Origin: Cryptomeria japonica
Lineage: Eukaryota; Streptophyta; Pinopsida; Cupressales; Cupressaceae
Direction of reading: 5' to 3'
Assembly: GCF_030272615.1 (NCBI RefSeq)
Contig: NW_026728924.1
Span: forward strand, 250,001 to 314,000
DNA: 64,000 bases
Shown here: positions 1 to 11,142 of the stretch, one piece after another
Layout of the letters: every line of letters starts with the position of its first letter
Numbering within the stretch: the stretch's first letter is position 1
Notes under the pieces: model-generated
The model's database searches: none
Told to the model about the DNA's origin: nothing
Seen by the model: only the letters and a program-made list of their open reading frames with translations
Position numbers and translations under genes: made by a program

Positions 1-390
1 AAAAATCACTATCAGAGCTAAAGTTTCACTATGGACGCGAATGCGAATGAGCCTGGTTCTACCCCTTTCTCCCCATATAAACCTTTTATCATAACCGTAA
101 TTTTCCCCCGCTCACCGCCGTGGTCCCCGTGAACTTCCCGAGCCTTCCATTTCTTCATTTTATCTCTGATTTCTTCTATTTTTCACTAGCATTGCTAACT
201 TCTTCTCTTCTATCACTCTGCCAATTTTCATTCTTTTTCGAGAGATTGCCCGATTTTTTGAAATTTTTCGGCCCATCTCTCAAGGGGGTATACCACCCAT
301 TAAACCAACATTTTATGGGGCATTTCTTCACACTTATTTTTCTTTCTTTGAAACAATGGGATAAACCACATCGTCTCAAAGAGGGGCAAA
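1..390 (+). mobile_element. 3' internal end of a Ty3/Gypsy-like LTR element (remnant)
   Basis: This stretch ends in a purine tract (AAAGAGGGGCAAA, 378-390) that abuts an LTR beginning TGTAG at 391, the expected polypurine-tract/3'-LTR junction. An almost identical junction (GTCTC, AAGAG, GGCAAATGTAG) occurs on the minus strand at 49616-49640, so the two elements are related. I see no gag or pol motif. The open frame at 120-395 has no recognisable domain and is not called as a gene. The rest of the element lies left of the window. Confidence 0.5.
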
Positions 391-1814
391 TGTAGTCACA
401 TAAATCTGTCGACTTTAATTAAATAAATATTTGCTATTTATTTGATTAAAAATCTACTAGCCATTAGTTAATTAAATTAATATTTAATTAATTCATCTTC
501 AAACATTCTCCTATTAATTAAATAAATTATTCAATTTATTTTAATTCATTCATTATACCAAATTCACAATCAATTTAAATGAATAAATTTTATTTATTTA
601 ATTAAATCCCCCTTTTCCTCTTTTAAATAAATTAAATAAAACATTTATTTAAATCATTTATACCCCCACTTTCATTTTCCTACAAATACAACTTGCACAC
701 ATTTATTGAAATAAATTAATTTTATTTTAAATAAAATACTATTTTTCTCTCACCCACCATCTCCCACTTGCCCTTCCTAAATTCTTCTAGAACCTATCTA
801 ATCCTAATCAATTAACTTAATCCATCCCCTAATTATTGTCACATTCCTAAGCAACTTGAAGTCACTTCTCAAAGACTTCAAAGTCTTTGAAAAGCATTTA
901 ATGTTTTGTGTGTTCAACAATCTAACCTCTAAAGTCTTCCAAAACCACTAATGGCTCTTACATGACCATTAATGGCTCTTACATAACCATTTATGGTTAA
1001 TTCAACTTGTACTCATGTGTCTCCTCAAGTATTTATTGCTTTGACCATGGTTATCCCTTTTGCCTTTGCAAAAGAGTTTATCCATTGGATAAAAGCTTTA
1101 TTCTTTGAATAAATAATTTATTCCCTCAACCTAGCCTTGACCTTGACTCCCAAGTTAACTCTCAGGTCATATCAAGCATTTAATGCTTATTCCCTCTCCT
1201 CTCAACCTATCTCACATTGACACTTGTCATCCTGGGATTGGGTTGAAAGCTCTCACATGGATTGAATATCATTCAATCCCAACCCTTGTCGAGATTACTC
1301 AATCTCAACCATCCATTGCTCCATTTTACCTATAAATAGAGCTCACATTTCTTATTTTTAAAATCCTCAAGCATTTAGCATTCATAGTCATAATCCTGAA
1401 AACTTGTATGCATCTAAATTATAGAAATTTTTTGAGAGCATTTAGAATAAACCACTAATATGTTGTTATTTTGGCCTAAAATAAATCATTTTAGCATCAT
1501 AGCATCTAATATTAGCTTTTATTCACATTTACATAGCATTTTAGAGTAAACATTTCAATCTTGAACCTCCATAAGCATCCATAGTGCAAAAAGCTGCTGA
1601 GAGCTACACTAGTTTGGAACTTGGAGAGGAGAGGAACAAAGGAGAAGGAGCTAAGAGCATGGTAGAAGGCATCTGGAGATGTCTTCTTGCATTTACATTC
1701 GTAGTTAAATGATTTACTTTGTTTTTGGTGTCTCTTTTGATATGCCTGCTTAGAATAGTTTTTGGTTGATTAACACTAGCAGTTTCTTGTGTTTTTGTAT
1801 GTTATTCCACCACA
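391..1814 (+). repeat. Gypsy-type LTR, 3' LTR of the element entering from the left
   Basis: The segment starts TGTAGTCACATAAATC directly after a polypurine tract and probably ends at ACCACA (1809-1814). Its first 350 bases carry several AT palindromes of the ATTAAATAAA/TTTATTTAAT kind, also seen in the LTRs at 54314 and 40600-40960. A TATA box lies at 1331-1338. What follows 1814 is not a primer-binding site, so this is a 3' LTR rather than a 5' one. The right boundary is a judgement, because the matching 5' end is outside the window. Confidence 0.5.
1331..1338 (+). promoter_or_regulatory. LTR TATA box
   Basis: TATAAATA, followed by AGAGCTCACA, sits about two thirds into the LTR, where the U3 promoter of a plant LTR would be expected. 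Confidence 0.45.
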
Positions 1815-1937
1815 GGCTTTAGTCTAACTTTGCCCCATTTCGCAACGCATCACATAGTATATCTTACTTTTCCTTGGTATATTTTCATTGAAAGCATCTG
1901 CTAAACACTTTAATGTCTGTCCATGTAAAGTTGGAAT

Positions 1938-2009
1938 GTCTATGAGTCAGTGGCTATTTCTCTAGGATCCTAAGTTTGTCTATGAGTCAGTGGCTATTTC
2001 TATAGGATC
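1938..2009 (+). repeat. Tandem duplication, 40-bp period
   Basis: The phrase GTCTATGAGTCAGTGGC begins at 1938 and again at 1978, followed in both copies by TATTTCT and TAGGATC with few differences. Confidence 0.8.
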
Positions 2010-2109
2010 TAGGATCTATTGATTTGGGAACCAACAAACTGCACAGGTCAATTTAAGAGTGCTTGTATGTTTTATTGGCTAAGTATAATGCATGCAGAGA
2101 GGGGTGTAC

Positions 2110-2610
2110 CTCATATTTTTAGAAACAACCTGTCAAAGTTTGATAGTTTTTTGCACTTAGGTCATGTAAGGGATATCGTCGTTAGGGTATAGTGCTAAGA
2201 ATTAGAGTGAGTTTGGGGGAAAAACAAGGCCATGAAAAGGGTAAAATTATGTAATTAGATGTGTTAGCACTGAGAATTCATGCCCACAATGAACAAAATG
2301 ATAAATAGGGCTTGTTCTGACTTTTAATTGAATGCCTCTGATGATTTTTGTGTCAACAAAAAAACTACTGCCCTAGGAAAACGACTCTGAATATCTAAAA
2401 TTTGAGATAGGTTATTGTAGAGAGGCCTTACGTGACCCTGTAGGTTTATACAAATAATTCACAAGTACCATAGATTCTAAGAAATAGCCTTTCAAAGTTT
2501 GACATATTTTTGTACTTAACAGACAATGCTGCTAGGATATGGCATTGAGCATTCAGGTGAGTTGGGAGGCAAAACAAGAGTATCCTTAGGGTAAAACTGT
2601 GTCACCAAAT
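2110..2610 (+). repeat. Diverged duplication, copies about 360 bp apart
   Basis: A block near 2118-2260 (AAAGTTTGATAG, later GTTAGGGTATAG, then GGGTAAAATTATGT) recurs near 2482-2605 as AAAGTTTGACAT, GCTAGGATATGG and GGGTAAAACTGTGT in the same order. Identity is clearly below that of the 40-bp repeat nearby, so the duplication is older. Confidence 0.5.
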
Positions 2611-3047
2611 TTCGCAATGACTTGTCCTCCGTCATTACTAAGCATGATTAACCATACTTATTACATCCACCTAAACAATAATTTTTTTTGGATCGAATAT
2701 GTCAAAGTGTATAGGAGGTAGAACATTAAATCAAATCCAATTTTGTTTATTTGTGATTTTTCATTACTAATCATCCATGTTATGATTAATAACAATACCA
2801 ATATGGTCATTAAATTTGGTGAAGTTGCCCAAGGCAACCAAATTTATCACTTAAGATTTAGATAGAACAAATTATATCGAACCTCAAGATTATACAGTAT
2901 AACAAGCTATTATTCATTATTACTTTCAAGATTAAAGTTTCAAAGAATGAAGACATGCACATGAGCAAAATATTATATCGAATCTCAACTTCTATATATC
3001 AAATTGTCGAATAATTGTGTATGTCGATATACAAAAATGGACTAAAC

Positions 3048-4570
3048 TGTTGGCATTTGGCATTATAATAGACAAGGGGAGATTGTTGGCATTTCAATAA
3101 GGATATTTAGAAGGTTGTTGATGATTATACATAAAACTGATTAAGGATGTTTACTATCTTAATATTATTATTTTGTCATTGATGTCAAGAAATTGTTTTT
3201 CTAATTTAGTATGATATTGCCATATCTTGAGAAGTATGATTTGAAGATTATAAAGATGTCAGTAAAAGACACAGATAAAATATGATGGATAAGGGGAGAA
3301 ATAAGTTATTCAATGGACAACTATTACTGAGTTAGGCAATAATGAGATCATGATGATTAGATTGTTTTGATATCCTACATATGTTATTGATTGAAAGGTT
3401 AATAATATACTATGTTACCAAGCAAAGAACTTAGTCAGTAAACTCTAAGGAACCTAGTCGGTAAACCCTAAGGTTATCGCTATCAGTTAATGAAGGTAGA
3501 ATGTCTACCGAGTGAAGTTTAGTATTTATCGAGTTGCAACCAAAATACATTAAATGATTACATGCATTATTTAATGAAGGAAGCTGATGAGATGGCTATG
3601 ATTAAATGATTGGTATGTCGTGAATGAAGTTTATTAAAGAATCTATGGCAAAGGAAAATCGATAGGAAGATCTACAGCTTAGATTGAACTACAATACCCT
3701 AGCACAAGTTCCAAGAAATGTATGCAAGTTCCAAGGCAGGGTAAAACGTTTTGAGATCAAAGGATACATTGAACCTAGACAAAGTTTGAAGATCTAATGA
3801 CTATGATTGATCATGGGAAATGTGATCAAAGAGATTAAGTGGTTGGAAAATTGTTTATAAATAGGGAACTGTTGATAAACAATGCATGCGGGCAAGTGTA
3901 TGCACAGGGATGCTACATAGTGATTACCAAGCATAGAAGCTTGAAGACCTGTTTTGAATAACAGAGTATAGAGCCCTGTAGATGGACAAGATTAGTTATA
4001 TGTCAATATTGTATTGAGCAAATAAGAATCTGCTTTAACATTTTAGATGTGAAGTTGCAGATAGATTTTTATTACTGTTATTTTCTGAAGTGATAGAAAA
4101 TCTCTTAACCGAGTGGACTTAAAAATCTTATTTGTAAAACCCTCTAGCAAGGTGACATTCTGATTGAGTGTTTGAAATCCTTTAACAAGGTCACTTCTAA
4201 CAAGGTGAAGATCCTAACAGATATGTGGGAAATCCCTTAACCCGGTCACATCTAGCAATGTGTTTGTATTCTTTAACAGGATTTGCTTTTAACCGAGCAT
4301 AATCTAGAAGAGTATATTTCTTAGTGGGTTCAAAATCCCACAGTGGTTTTTTCCCTATTTGGGTTTCATGTTAAATCCGGTGTTATGAGTGTTATGATGT
4401 TTATATGCTTTTGAGTTTGCATGTTTAGTAGTTTTGGTTATATTACTGAAGTATATGTTACCGAGGTTGAATCTGATATTTTTATGGAAGATTAAGTTTG
4501 TATGATTCACCCCCCCCTCTCATCTTATTAGCTTGGCATTTGTACTTATCTTTAAGTATCAGAACTATCA
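3048..4570 (+). repeat. 5' LTR of copia element 1
   Basis: It begins TGTTGGCATTTGG and ends AGAACTATCA, 1523 bp long, with a matching copy at 9219-10740. Its first 36 bases contain a second PPT-like block followed by another TGTTGGC, so the LTR seems to have grown at its 5' edge. A run of eight C lies at 4510-4517 near the 3' end. Confidence 0.93.
3856..3863 (+). promoter_or_regulatory. LTR TATA box
   Basis: TATAAATA followed by GGGAACTG. The same motif is at 10027-10034 in the 3' LTR and, inverted, at 11852-11859 and 17935-17942 in copia element 2, so it is conserved across the family. Confidence 0.6.
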
Positions 4571-4572
4571 AT

Positions 4573-4584
4573 TGGTATTAGAGC
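4573..4584 (+). other. Primer-binding site, initiator tRNA-Met type
   Basis: TGGTATTAGAGC lies two bases after the 5' LTR. It differs by one base from TGGTATCAGAGC, the usual plant copia PBS complementary to the 3' end of initiator tRNA-Met. Copia element 2 keeps the canonical form. Confidence 0.88.
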
Positions 4585-4635
4585 TTTGGAATCCGGAAGG
4601 AAAAGTTTAAAGGTACTTTAGGAAAAGATCCAAAG

Positions 4636-5562
4636 ATGTATAAGAGGGATGCACCGAAGCTGAATAAGTCAAGTTTCTCTACATGGCAGAAAAGGATGAA
4701 GCTGCACCTATCAGGAGTTGGAGAATATGATGTATATTATCTGGAGAATGATTTCATCACACCGAGTACCTATCCATTGACAATGGAAGAGATAAAGGCA
4801 AAGAAAGAACATATCCAAGCAATGATTGAAATAACATCTGCATTGACCGATTCAGAGTTTAATGATCTAGAAGGCTACAATGATGCAAAGGCAATGTGGG
4901 ACAAGCTCATATCTGTGTATGGAGGATATGAACATGTTCAAAGAGAAAGAGTAGATATTCTAAGAGGAAAACTTGAATCTATGAGGATGAATGAAGGTGA
5001 GAACATAACCCAGTACAATACAAGACTAAAGGAGATTGTCAATCAAATCAAAGGAGCAAGTGGAACTATTGAAGAAAAGGATATAACAAGTAAGTTATTA
5101 AGAATCCTTCTACCGGCCTATGCAATCCGAGTCTTTGCAATCAATGAATTGAGGTATGTACCTAATATGCCAGTTTCTTTAGATGCTACTATTGGTAAGC
5201 TACATGTATTTGAGTTAAGTAACTTTGATAACAGTGGGTCATCGGTAAATAAAGTTGAATCTGCATTTAGTTATTTTCATATTGGTGAATCTGATGATTA
5301 CAATGATAGAATGAGTAAGTACACTAAAGGGGATCACAGTGGAGCAAGTGAAAGATTTCGTAAGAACATGGAGGAAGTACACAAATTGTATGAGGAAATC
5401 AAAAAGCAAGAAGAGTTTGAAGCACTATTAGCCAAAAGGTTACTGAGAGGCAAAGGTAAGTATAAAGGAAAACTACTTTTGAAATTTTTCAATTGTGATA
5501 AGATAGGACATATGGCCTCTAATTGTCCTCACAAAGATTCTACTAAAAAGAGAGATTACTGA
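4636..5562 (+). pseudogene. Copia gag with defective zinc knuckle
   Basis: This 308-residue segment forms the nucleocapsid-type protein. Near the N terminus it has the FSTWQKRM motif typical of copia gag, and mid-protein the LRGKLESMRM and ITQYNTRLKEI region. The C-terminal CCHC knuckle reads F-F-N-C-D-K-I-G-H-M-A-S-N-C: the first zinc-binding Cys is replaced by Phe (codon TTT at 5485). RNA binding should therefore be impaired. The TGA at 5560 cuts gag from pol, but homologous spacer codons continue in frame beyond it, so I read it as a mutation rather than a natural gag end. Confidence 0.85.
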
Positions 5563-5697
5563 GATGATAGACAAAAAGATAATCATTACAGAGGATACCG
5601 AGACTTTAGAAGAAGACATAGAAAGTCATGCTTAATAGCCGATGAGGAATCCAATGATGATAAATCAGATGAAACTGATACAGAGGAAGTAGTTTAT

Positions 5698-6954
5698 GTG
5701 GCCATCAAAGATGGATCGGATCAAGAAAGGTATGAAGAAAAAGCCCTTATATCTCACATAAATACTAATGACTCTTGGATCATAGATAGTGGATGCTCAC
5801 ATCACATGATAGGTGATAAACACAAGTTTGTTATGTTAGAAGACTATGATAGAGGCTATGTAAGATTTAGTAATGATGCACCATGTCCGGTAAGAGGTAA
5901 AGGATCCATAACACTTCTTGACAATGCAAGATGCAATGATGTTTATTGGGTTGAAGGTTTGAAATACAATTTGTTGAGTGTAGCACAACTAAACAATACA
6001 GGATACCAAATAGAATTTCAGAAAGGAATTGTCAAAGTTCATGACAAGCATGGAAAGTTAGCTGCTACTGAGACACAAACAAAAGGTAACACATTTCACC
6101 TTGACTCAACTCAGAATAAATGTTTGTATGCAAAGATAGATGATACCTGGTTATGGCATAAAAGGTTTTGTCATGTAAATTTTGATAATCTGATCAATTT
6201 AAGAAAGAAGCATCGAGTAAGAGATCTACCGAGTCTTGAAAAACCTAAGAATGCTATGTGCCGAGGATGCCAGATGGGTAAAATGACAAGATCAAGATTT
6301 ACAAGTAAGTCCTACACCTCCAAGAGAATTTTAGATCTTGTGCACACTGATCTTTGTGGTCCTATGAAAGTTCAAAGTTATTATGGTGATAAATATTTCA
6401 TATTATTTGTGGATGATTACTCAAGGATGATGTCAGTAATGTTTTTAAAAGAAAAATCAGAAACTTTTCAAATGTTTAAATGGTATAAGGCAAGAGTTGA
6501 AAATGAAACAGGAAGACAACTGAAGTGTCTTAGATCAGATAGAGGAGGAGAGTTCACATCTGATGAGTTCAACTTATTCTGCAATGATCATGGTATAAAA
6601 AGACTAGTCTCTGCACCGAGAACTCCACAACAAAATGGAATTGCTGAGAGAAGAAACAGATCTATTGTGGATTGTGCCAGAACCCTAATGATTGAAAAGA
6701 AAGTGCCACAAACATTTTGGAGAGAAGCAATAAGCACTGCAGTTTACACCTTGAACAGAGTACAACTGAAGAAAGGTACTTTGAAGACACCATATGAAAT
6801 CTAGTATGATAAGAAAACTAATGTAAGTTATTTTAAAATCTTTGGAAGTAGATGCTATGTACACAAGGATGATAGAAATGGCAAGTTTGATCAGAAAAGT
6901 GAAGAAGGAACATTTCTTGGTTATTCTTATAGAAGTAAAGCATTTAAATGTCTG
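5698..6954 (+). pseudogene. Copia protease and integrase region
   Basis: The aspartic protease active site is IIDSGCSHH (catalytic Asp about residue 384 of the polyprotein). The GAG-pre-integrase zinc site has His-x4-His (LWHKRFCH) and Cys-x2-Cys (CRGC). The integrase core keeps all three catalytic residues: Asp in HTDLCGP (about 572), Asp in SDRGGEF (about 635) and Glu in GIAERRN (about 671), with exactly 35 residues between the second Asp and Glu. A TAG at 6802 falls where copia element 2 keeps Trp (TPYEIW). The frame then runs on through YDKKTNVSYFKIFGSRCY. Confidence 0.88.
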
Positions 6955-8469
6955 ATGAAATCATCTAACAAAATACTAGAAAGTGTAAATGTGAAAATTG
7001 ATGAATTTACAGAAAGAAATGATGAAGAAAATTCCAAGGAACCAGAAGATTATGATGAATTTGTCTATGTTCAACAGACAAGTCCTACCGAGAAAACTGC
7101 AGAAGGAAATGAAGAGAATATCCAGTTACCGAGTGATGAAGAAGAACATACAGAGCCTACCGAGCCTGTATTAGCCAAATATGTCAGAAGACATCATGCA
7201 CCAAGTCAGATTATAGGAGATAAGGATGATCCAGTGATGACAAGGAACAAAATGAGACAGAACACATGTCTGATATCTGAATTTGAATCAAGAATAGTGA
7301 AAGAGGCATTTAATAGTGAAGATTGGATAAATGTTATGATGGAAGAGATTAATCAAATCAAGAAGAATGACACATGGACACTGGTCCCAAGACTGAAGGA
7401 CAAAAATGTAATTGGTACAAAATGGATTTTTAGAAACAAGCTGAATGAAAAAGGAGAGGTCATTCGAAATAAAGCAAGACTAGTTTGCAAAGGATATGCC
7501 CAATAAGAAGGAATTGATTATGGTGAGACTTCTACACCTATAGAAAGACTTGAAGGAGTAAGAACATTGTTGGCATATGCTGCTTACAAGAATTTCAAGG
7601 TATATCAAATGGATGTCAAATCTGCATTTCTAAATGGAGTATGAGAAGAAGAAGTTTTTATTGAACAACCTGAAGGATTTGTTGAAGACAATAATAAAGA
7701 TCAGGTATGTAAATTGAACAAAGCTTTATATGGTCTGAAACAAGCACCTAGAGCATGGTATGAAAGATTGCACTCTTATTTAATCAAGATTGGTTTTATA
7801 AGAACAAGTGAAAACAACAATATTTACATGAAGAATGATGAAAATGGAATACTGATCTCAGCTATATTTGTTGATGATATTATATTTTGTGGAAATGACT
7901 CTCTATATAAGAACTTTGGAAATGAAATGAGCAAAGAATTTGAGATGTCATTAATCGGTGAGATAAAGTATTTTATAGGTTTACAAATACTGCAAATGAA
8001 AGATGAGATTTTGATTACTCAATCCAAGTACATAAAGGAAATATTGAAGAAATTTGGAATGGAGGATTCAAAACCAGTAAGTACTCCTATGACCACCAAC
8101 TATAAATTATCAAAAAATGATGAATTTGCATCTGTTGATGAGACACTTTACCAATCCATGATTGGAAAGTTGCAATATGTTGTTCACAATAGGCCAGACA
8201 TAGCACATGTGGTAGGTATAGTTGCAAGATTCTCTGTAGATCCTAAGGAAACACACATGACAACAATCAAGAGAATTTTTAGATACTTGAAAGGCACTGA
8301 AGATTATGGCTTAGTATATCAGAAAAGAAATGACTTTGATTTAAAAGTTTATATTGATGCTGATTGGGCAGGCAACATTGGTGACAGAAAAAGCACAAGT
8401 GGAGGAGCTTTCTTTTTAGGAGAAAGACTAGTGAGTTCGCTTAACAAGAAACAAGGATGTGTTTCATAG
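6955..8469 (+). pseudogene. Copia reverse transcriptase and start of RNase H
   Basis: RVT_2-type reverse transcriptase. In order are [33 protein letters not shown], the [12 protein letters not shown] block, [14 protein letters not shown] and the catalytic FVDD box (codons 7867-7878). TAA at 7504 and TGA at 7642 interrupt it. RNase H then starts with the catalytic Asp of DADWAG and the DRKSTSGGAF motif. The TAG at 8467 replaces the usual Gln in the CVSQS..AEAEY motif, leaving the rest in the next open segment. Confidence 0.88.
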
Positions 8470-8820
8470 TCAATAGCAGAAGCTGAATACGTTGTTGCAG
8501 CATTGAACTGTACCAACATAGCATGGATCAAACAACTATTGGAAGGTATAAATGAGAAAGTTATCGAGCCAGTAACTATATTTTGTGCCAATACTAGTGC
8601 CATTAACATTTCAAAGAATCCTATTATGCACTCTAAGACAAAGCACATCTCTATCAAATATCATTATCTTAGAGAAGAAGCTCAAGAGAAGAAAGTGGTG
8701 TTGGAGTATGTTAGTACAAAGGAACAAATAGAAGATATCTTCACCAAGCCACTGCCAAGGGACACTTTTGAGTATCTCAGAAGTAAGTTAGGGGTCTTAC
8801 CCCTAACTTCTACTCACTGA
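8470..8820 (+). pseudogene. Copia RNase H C-terminal part, catalytic Asp lost
   Basis: The sequence continues with AEAEYVVAAL, carrying the catalytic Glu, and ends in the HISIKYHYLRE and DIFTKPLPRDTFEYLR blocks typical of copia. The third catalytic residue, usually Asp in CDNTSAI, is Ala here (CANTSAI, codon GCC); copia element 2 keeps the Asp. The stop at 8818-8820 is the natural polyprotein end. Confidence 0.85.
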
Positions 8821-9206
8821 TCGAGTTGAGTGAAAGCATCAATTCGATGACTCTACAGAATATCTTTTTAGGAGTTGATGCTGATTTACACACTTTAGGA
8901 TGTTTTCTAAAGGTGTGCAGGAAACAATACAGGAAATAATATAGGGAACAGGAATTGAAGACATAAATGCTCTGACCGAGACTAAGTTGACACATAACAG
9001 CAGGAAATCACTTCATACAGGAAGAAATTATGTTTTAGTTCTTTACTTTTTGGCATTGTTGTCAAAGAGGGAGAAGACTGAAGAAGAGGAGAAGACTAAT
9101 GTATGGGGGAGAATTCTGATGACATGGGGAGAGCATTTCAGCATTTCAGAATCTCATAGCAATCCGAATCAAGTAGGTCAAATCAATTGGTTTTGCCATC
9201 AATGCC
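8821..9206 (+). other. 3' untranslated region of copia element 1
   Basis: About 390 bp between the polyprotein stop and the PPT. The open frame at 8987-9271 crosses the PPT into the LTR and is not a plausible gene. Confidence 0.6.
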
Positions 9207-9218
9207 AAAGGGGGAGAT
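9207..9218 (+). other. Polypurine tract of copia element 1
   Basis: AAAGGGGGAGAT directly precedes the TG that starts the 3' LTR. A second, degenerate copy (AAGGGGAGAT) lies 36 bp further on, inside the LTR. Confidence 0.85.
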
Positions 9219-10740
9219 TGTCGGCATTTGGCATTATAACAGATAAGGGGAGATTGTTGGCATTTCAATAAGGATATTGAGAAGGTTGTTGATGATTATG
9301 GGTAAAATTGATTAAGGATGCTTACTGTCTTAATATTATTATTTTGTCATTGATGTCAAGAAATTGATTTTCTAATTCAGTATGATGTTACCATATCTTG
9401 AGAAGTATGATTTGATGAGTATAAAGATGTCGGTAAAATACATAGATAAAATATGATGGATAAGGGGAGAAATAAGTTATTCAATGGCCAACTATTACCA
9501 AGTTAGACAATGATGAGATCATGATGATTAGATTGTTTTGATATCCTACATATGTTATTGATTGAAAGGTTAATACTATACTATGTTATTGAGAAAAGAA
9601 CCTAGTCGATAAACCCTAAGGAACCTAGTCGGTAAACCCTAAGGTTATCGCTATCAGTTAACGAAGGCAGAATGTCTGTCGAGTGAAGTTTCATATTTAT
9701 CGAGTTGCAACTAGAATACATTAAATGATTACATGCATTATTTAATGAAGGAAGTTGATGAGCTGGCTATGATTAAATGATTGGTATGTCGTGAATGAAT
9801 TTTGTTAAAGAATCTATGGTAACGGAAAATCAACAGGAAGATCTACAACTTAGATTGAACCACAATACCCTAGCACAAGTTCCAAGAAATGTATGCAAGT
9901 TCCAAGGCAAGGTAAAACATTTTCAGATCAAAGGATACATTGAACTTGGACAAAGTTTGAAGATCTGATGGCTATGATTGATCATGGGAAATGTGATCAA
10001 GGAGATTAAGCGATTGACAAATTGTTTATAAATAGGGAACTGTTGATAAACAATGCATGCGGGCAAGTGTATGCACAAGGATGCTACATAGTGATTACCG
10101 AGCACAAAAGCTTGAAGACCTATTTTGAATAACAGAGTATAGAGCCCAGCAGATGGACAAGATTAGTTCTATGTCTATATTGTATTGAGCAAATAAGAAT
10201 CTGCTTTAGCATTTTAGATGTGAAGTTGCAAATAGATTTTTATTACTGTTATTTTGTGAAGTGACAGAAAATCTCTTAATTGAGTGGACTTAACAGTCTT
10301 ATTTGTAAAACCCTCTAGCAAGGTGACATTCTGATGGAGTGTTTGAAATCCTTTGACAAGGTCATTTCTAACAAGGTGAAGATCCTAACATATATGTGGG
10401 AAATCCCTTAACCGGGTCACATCTAGTAATGTGTTTGTAATCTTTAACAGGATTTGCTTTTAACTGAGCATACTCTAGAAGAGTATATTTCTTAGTGGGT
10501 CCGAAATCCCGCAGTGGTTTTTCCCTATTTGGGTTTCCACGTTAAATCTAGTGTTATGAGTGTTACGATGTTTATATGCTTTTGAGTTTGCATGTTTAGC
10601 AGTTTTGGTTATATTACTAAAGTATATGTTACCGAGGTTGAATCTGATGTTTTTATGGAAGATTAAGTTTGTATGATTCACCCCCCCTCTCATCTTATTA
10701 GCTTGGCATCTATACTTATCTTTAAGTATCAGAACTATCA
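9219..10740 (+). repeat. 3' LTR of copia element 1
   Basis: 1522 bp, starting TGTCGGCATTTGG and ending AGAACTATCA, followed by the TAAAC duplication. It has a TATA box at 10027-10034 and a seven-C run at 10681-10687. Confidence 0.93.
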
Positions 10741-10745
10741 TAAAC

Positions 10746-11137
10746 CAATAAGGATGTGAAACCAATAATTTTCTATACAGAAAAAAATGACAACTATGTT
10801 AAACTATCAATCTATGTACACGTGCATAATCATTATAAGTTCTATAAACTCTTAATTCAATCAAATTTGCATTAAATTACCTTTTCCTTGTCTATCATTG
10901 CGCTTCTAGAGTGTAGATAGCACCACACTTCCCTTGCACTAGGTGTATCCTACAAGAGTAAAATAAGCTAAACATGTAAGTTAATATATAATTTAATTAA
11001 TGAAAATTTAAATGACAAACATGTATACAATAAAAATATAAACAAATAAGTGAAAAAAATATATACCATGTAGTTGTGAAGGCCAATTGAAATGGCCGAG
11101 AGGGTGGTCTCTTGGACCTGTCATGTCCTCCTCAAAC
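10746..11137. other. Spacer between the two copia elements, with an exon-like block
   Basis: This is the only non-copia DNA between the elements. On the minus strand, 10949-10881 is a 69-base open segment (23 codons, starting DTPSAREVW) with a pyrimidine-rich CTCTTGTAG acceptor before it and a GGTAATT donor after it. A second open segment on the same strand ends at about 11067 before GTATAT. They could be exons of the minus-strand gene remnant at 18830-19800, now separated by copia element 2. I cannot make the reading phases agree with confidence. Confidence 0.3.
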
Positions 11138-11142
11138 ATCAA

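Larger units (their letters stand above)
1815..3042. other. Gene-free interval with old local duplications
   Basis: No coding region or element boundary is supported here. It holds a 40-bp tandem duplication and a second, diverged duplication (separate entries). The right edge is the insertion site of the first copia element. Confidence 0.5.
4636..8820 (+). pseudogene. Copia gag-pol polyprotein, one frame with five premature stops
   Basis: From the ATG at 4636 to the TGA at 8818-8820 the frame never shifts (4185 bases, about 1394 codons, normal for plant copia). It is cut by stops at 5560 (TGA), 6802 (TAG), 7504 (TAA), 7642 (TGA) and 8467 (TAG). At 6802 and 8467 the residues expected from family conservation are Trp and Gln, so single base changes suffice. 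Domains run gag, zinc knuckle, protease, HHCC and D,D35,E integrase, reverse transcriptase, RNase H. The lack of frameshifts next to several stops is unusual for neutral decay. Confidence 0.92.
3048..10740 (+). mobile_element. Ty1/Copia LTR retrotransposon, structurally complete
   Basis: Two LTRs (3048-4570 and 9219-10740) flank a gag-pol region read in one frame. The 5-bp sequence TAAAC lies immediately outside both ends (3043-3047 and 10741-10745), a perfect target-site duplication. PBS and PPT are present. The order gag, protease, integrase, reverse transcriptase, RNase H is that of Ty1/Copia. A hand comparison of about 160 bp near the LTR starts shows roughly 15 differences, so the insertion is not very recent. 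Five in-frame stops make it non-autonomous. Confidence 0.95.

Noticed and set aside
120-395. 91-codon open frame at the left edge
   Set aside because: It is Phe/Leu-rich, crosses the polypurine tract into the LTR and has no homologous features.
8987-9271. 94-codon open frame after the copia polyprotein
   Set aside because: It spans the PPT/LTR junction, which is incompatible with an element gene.
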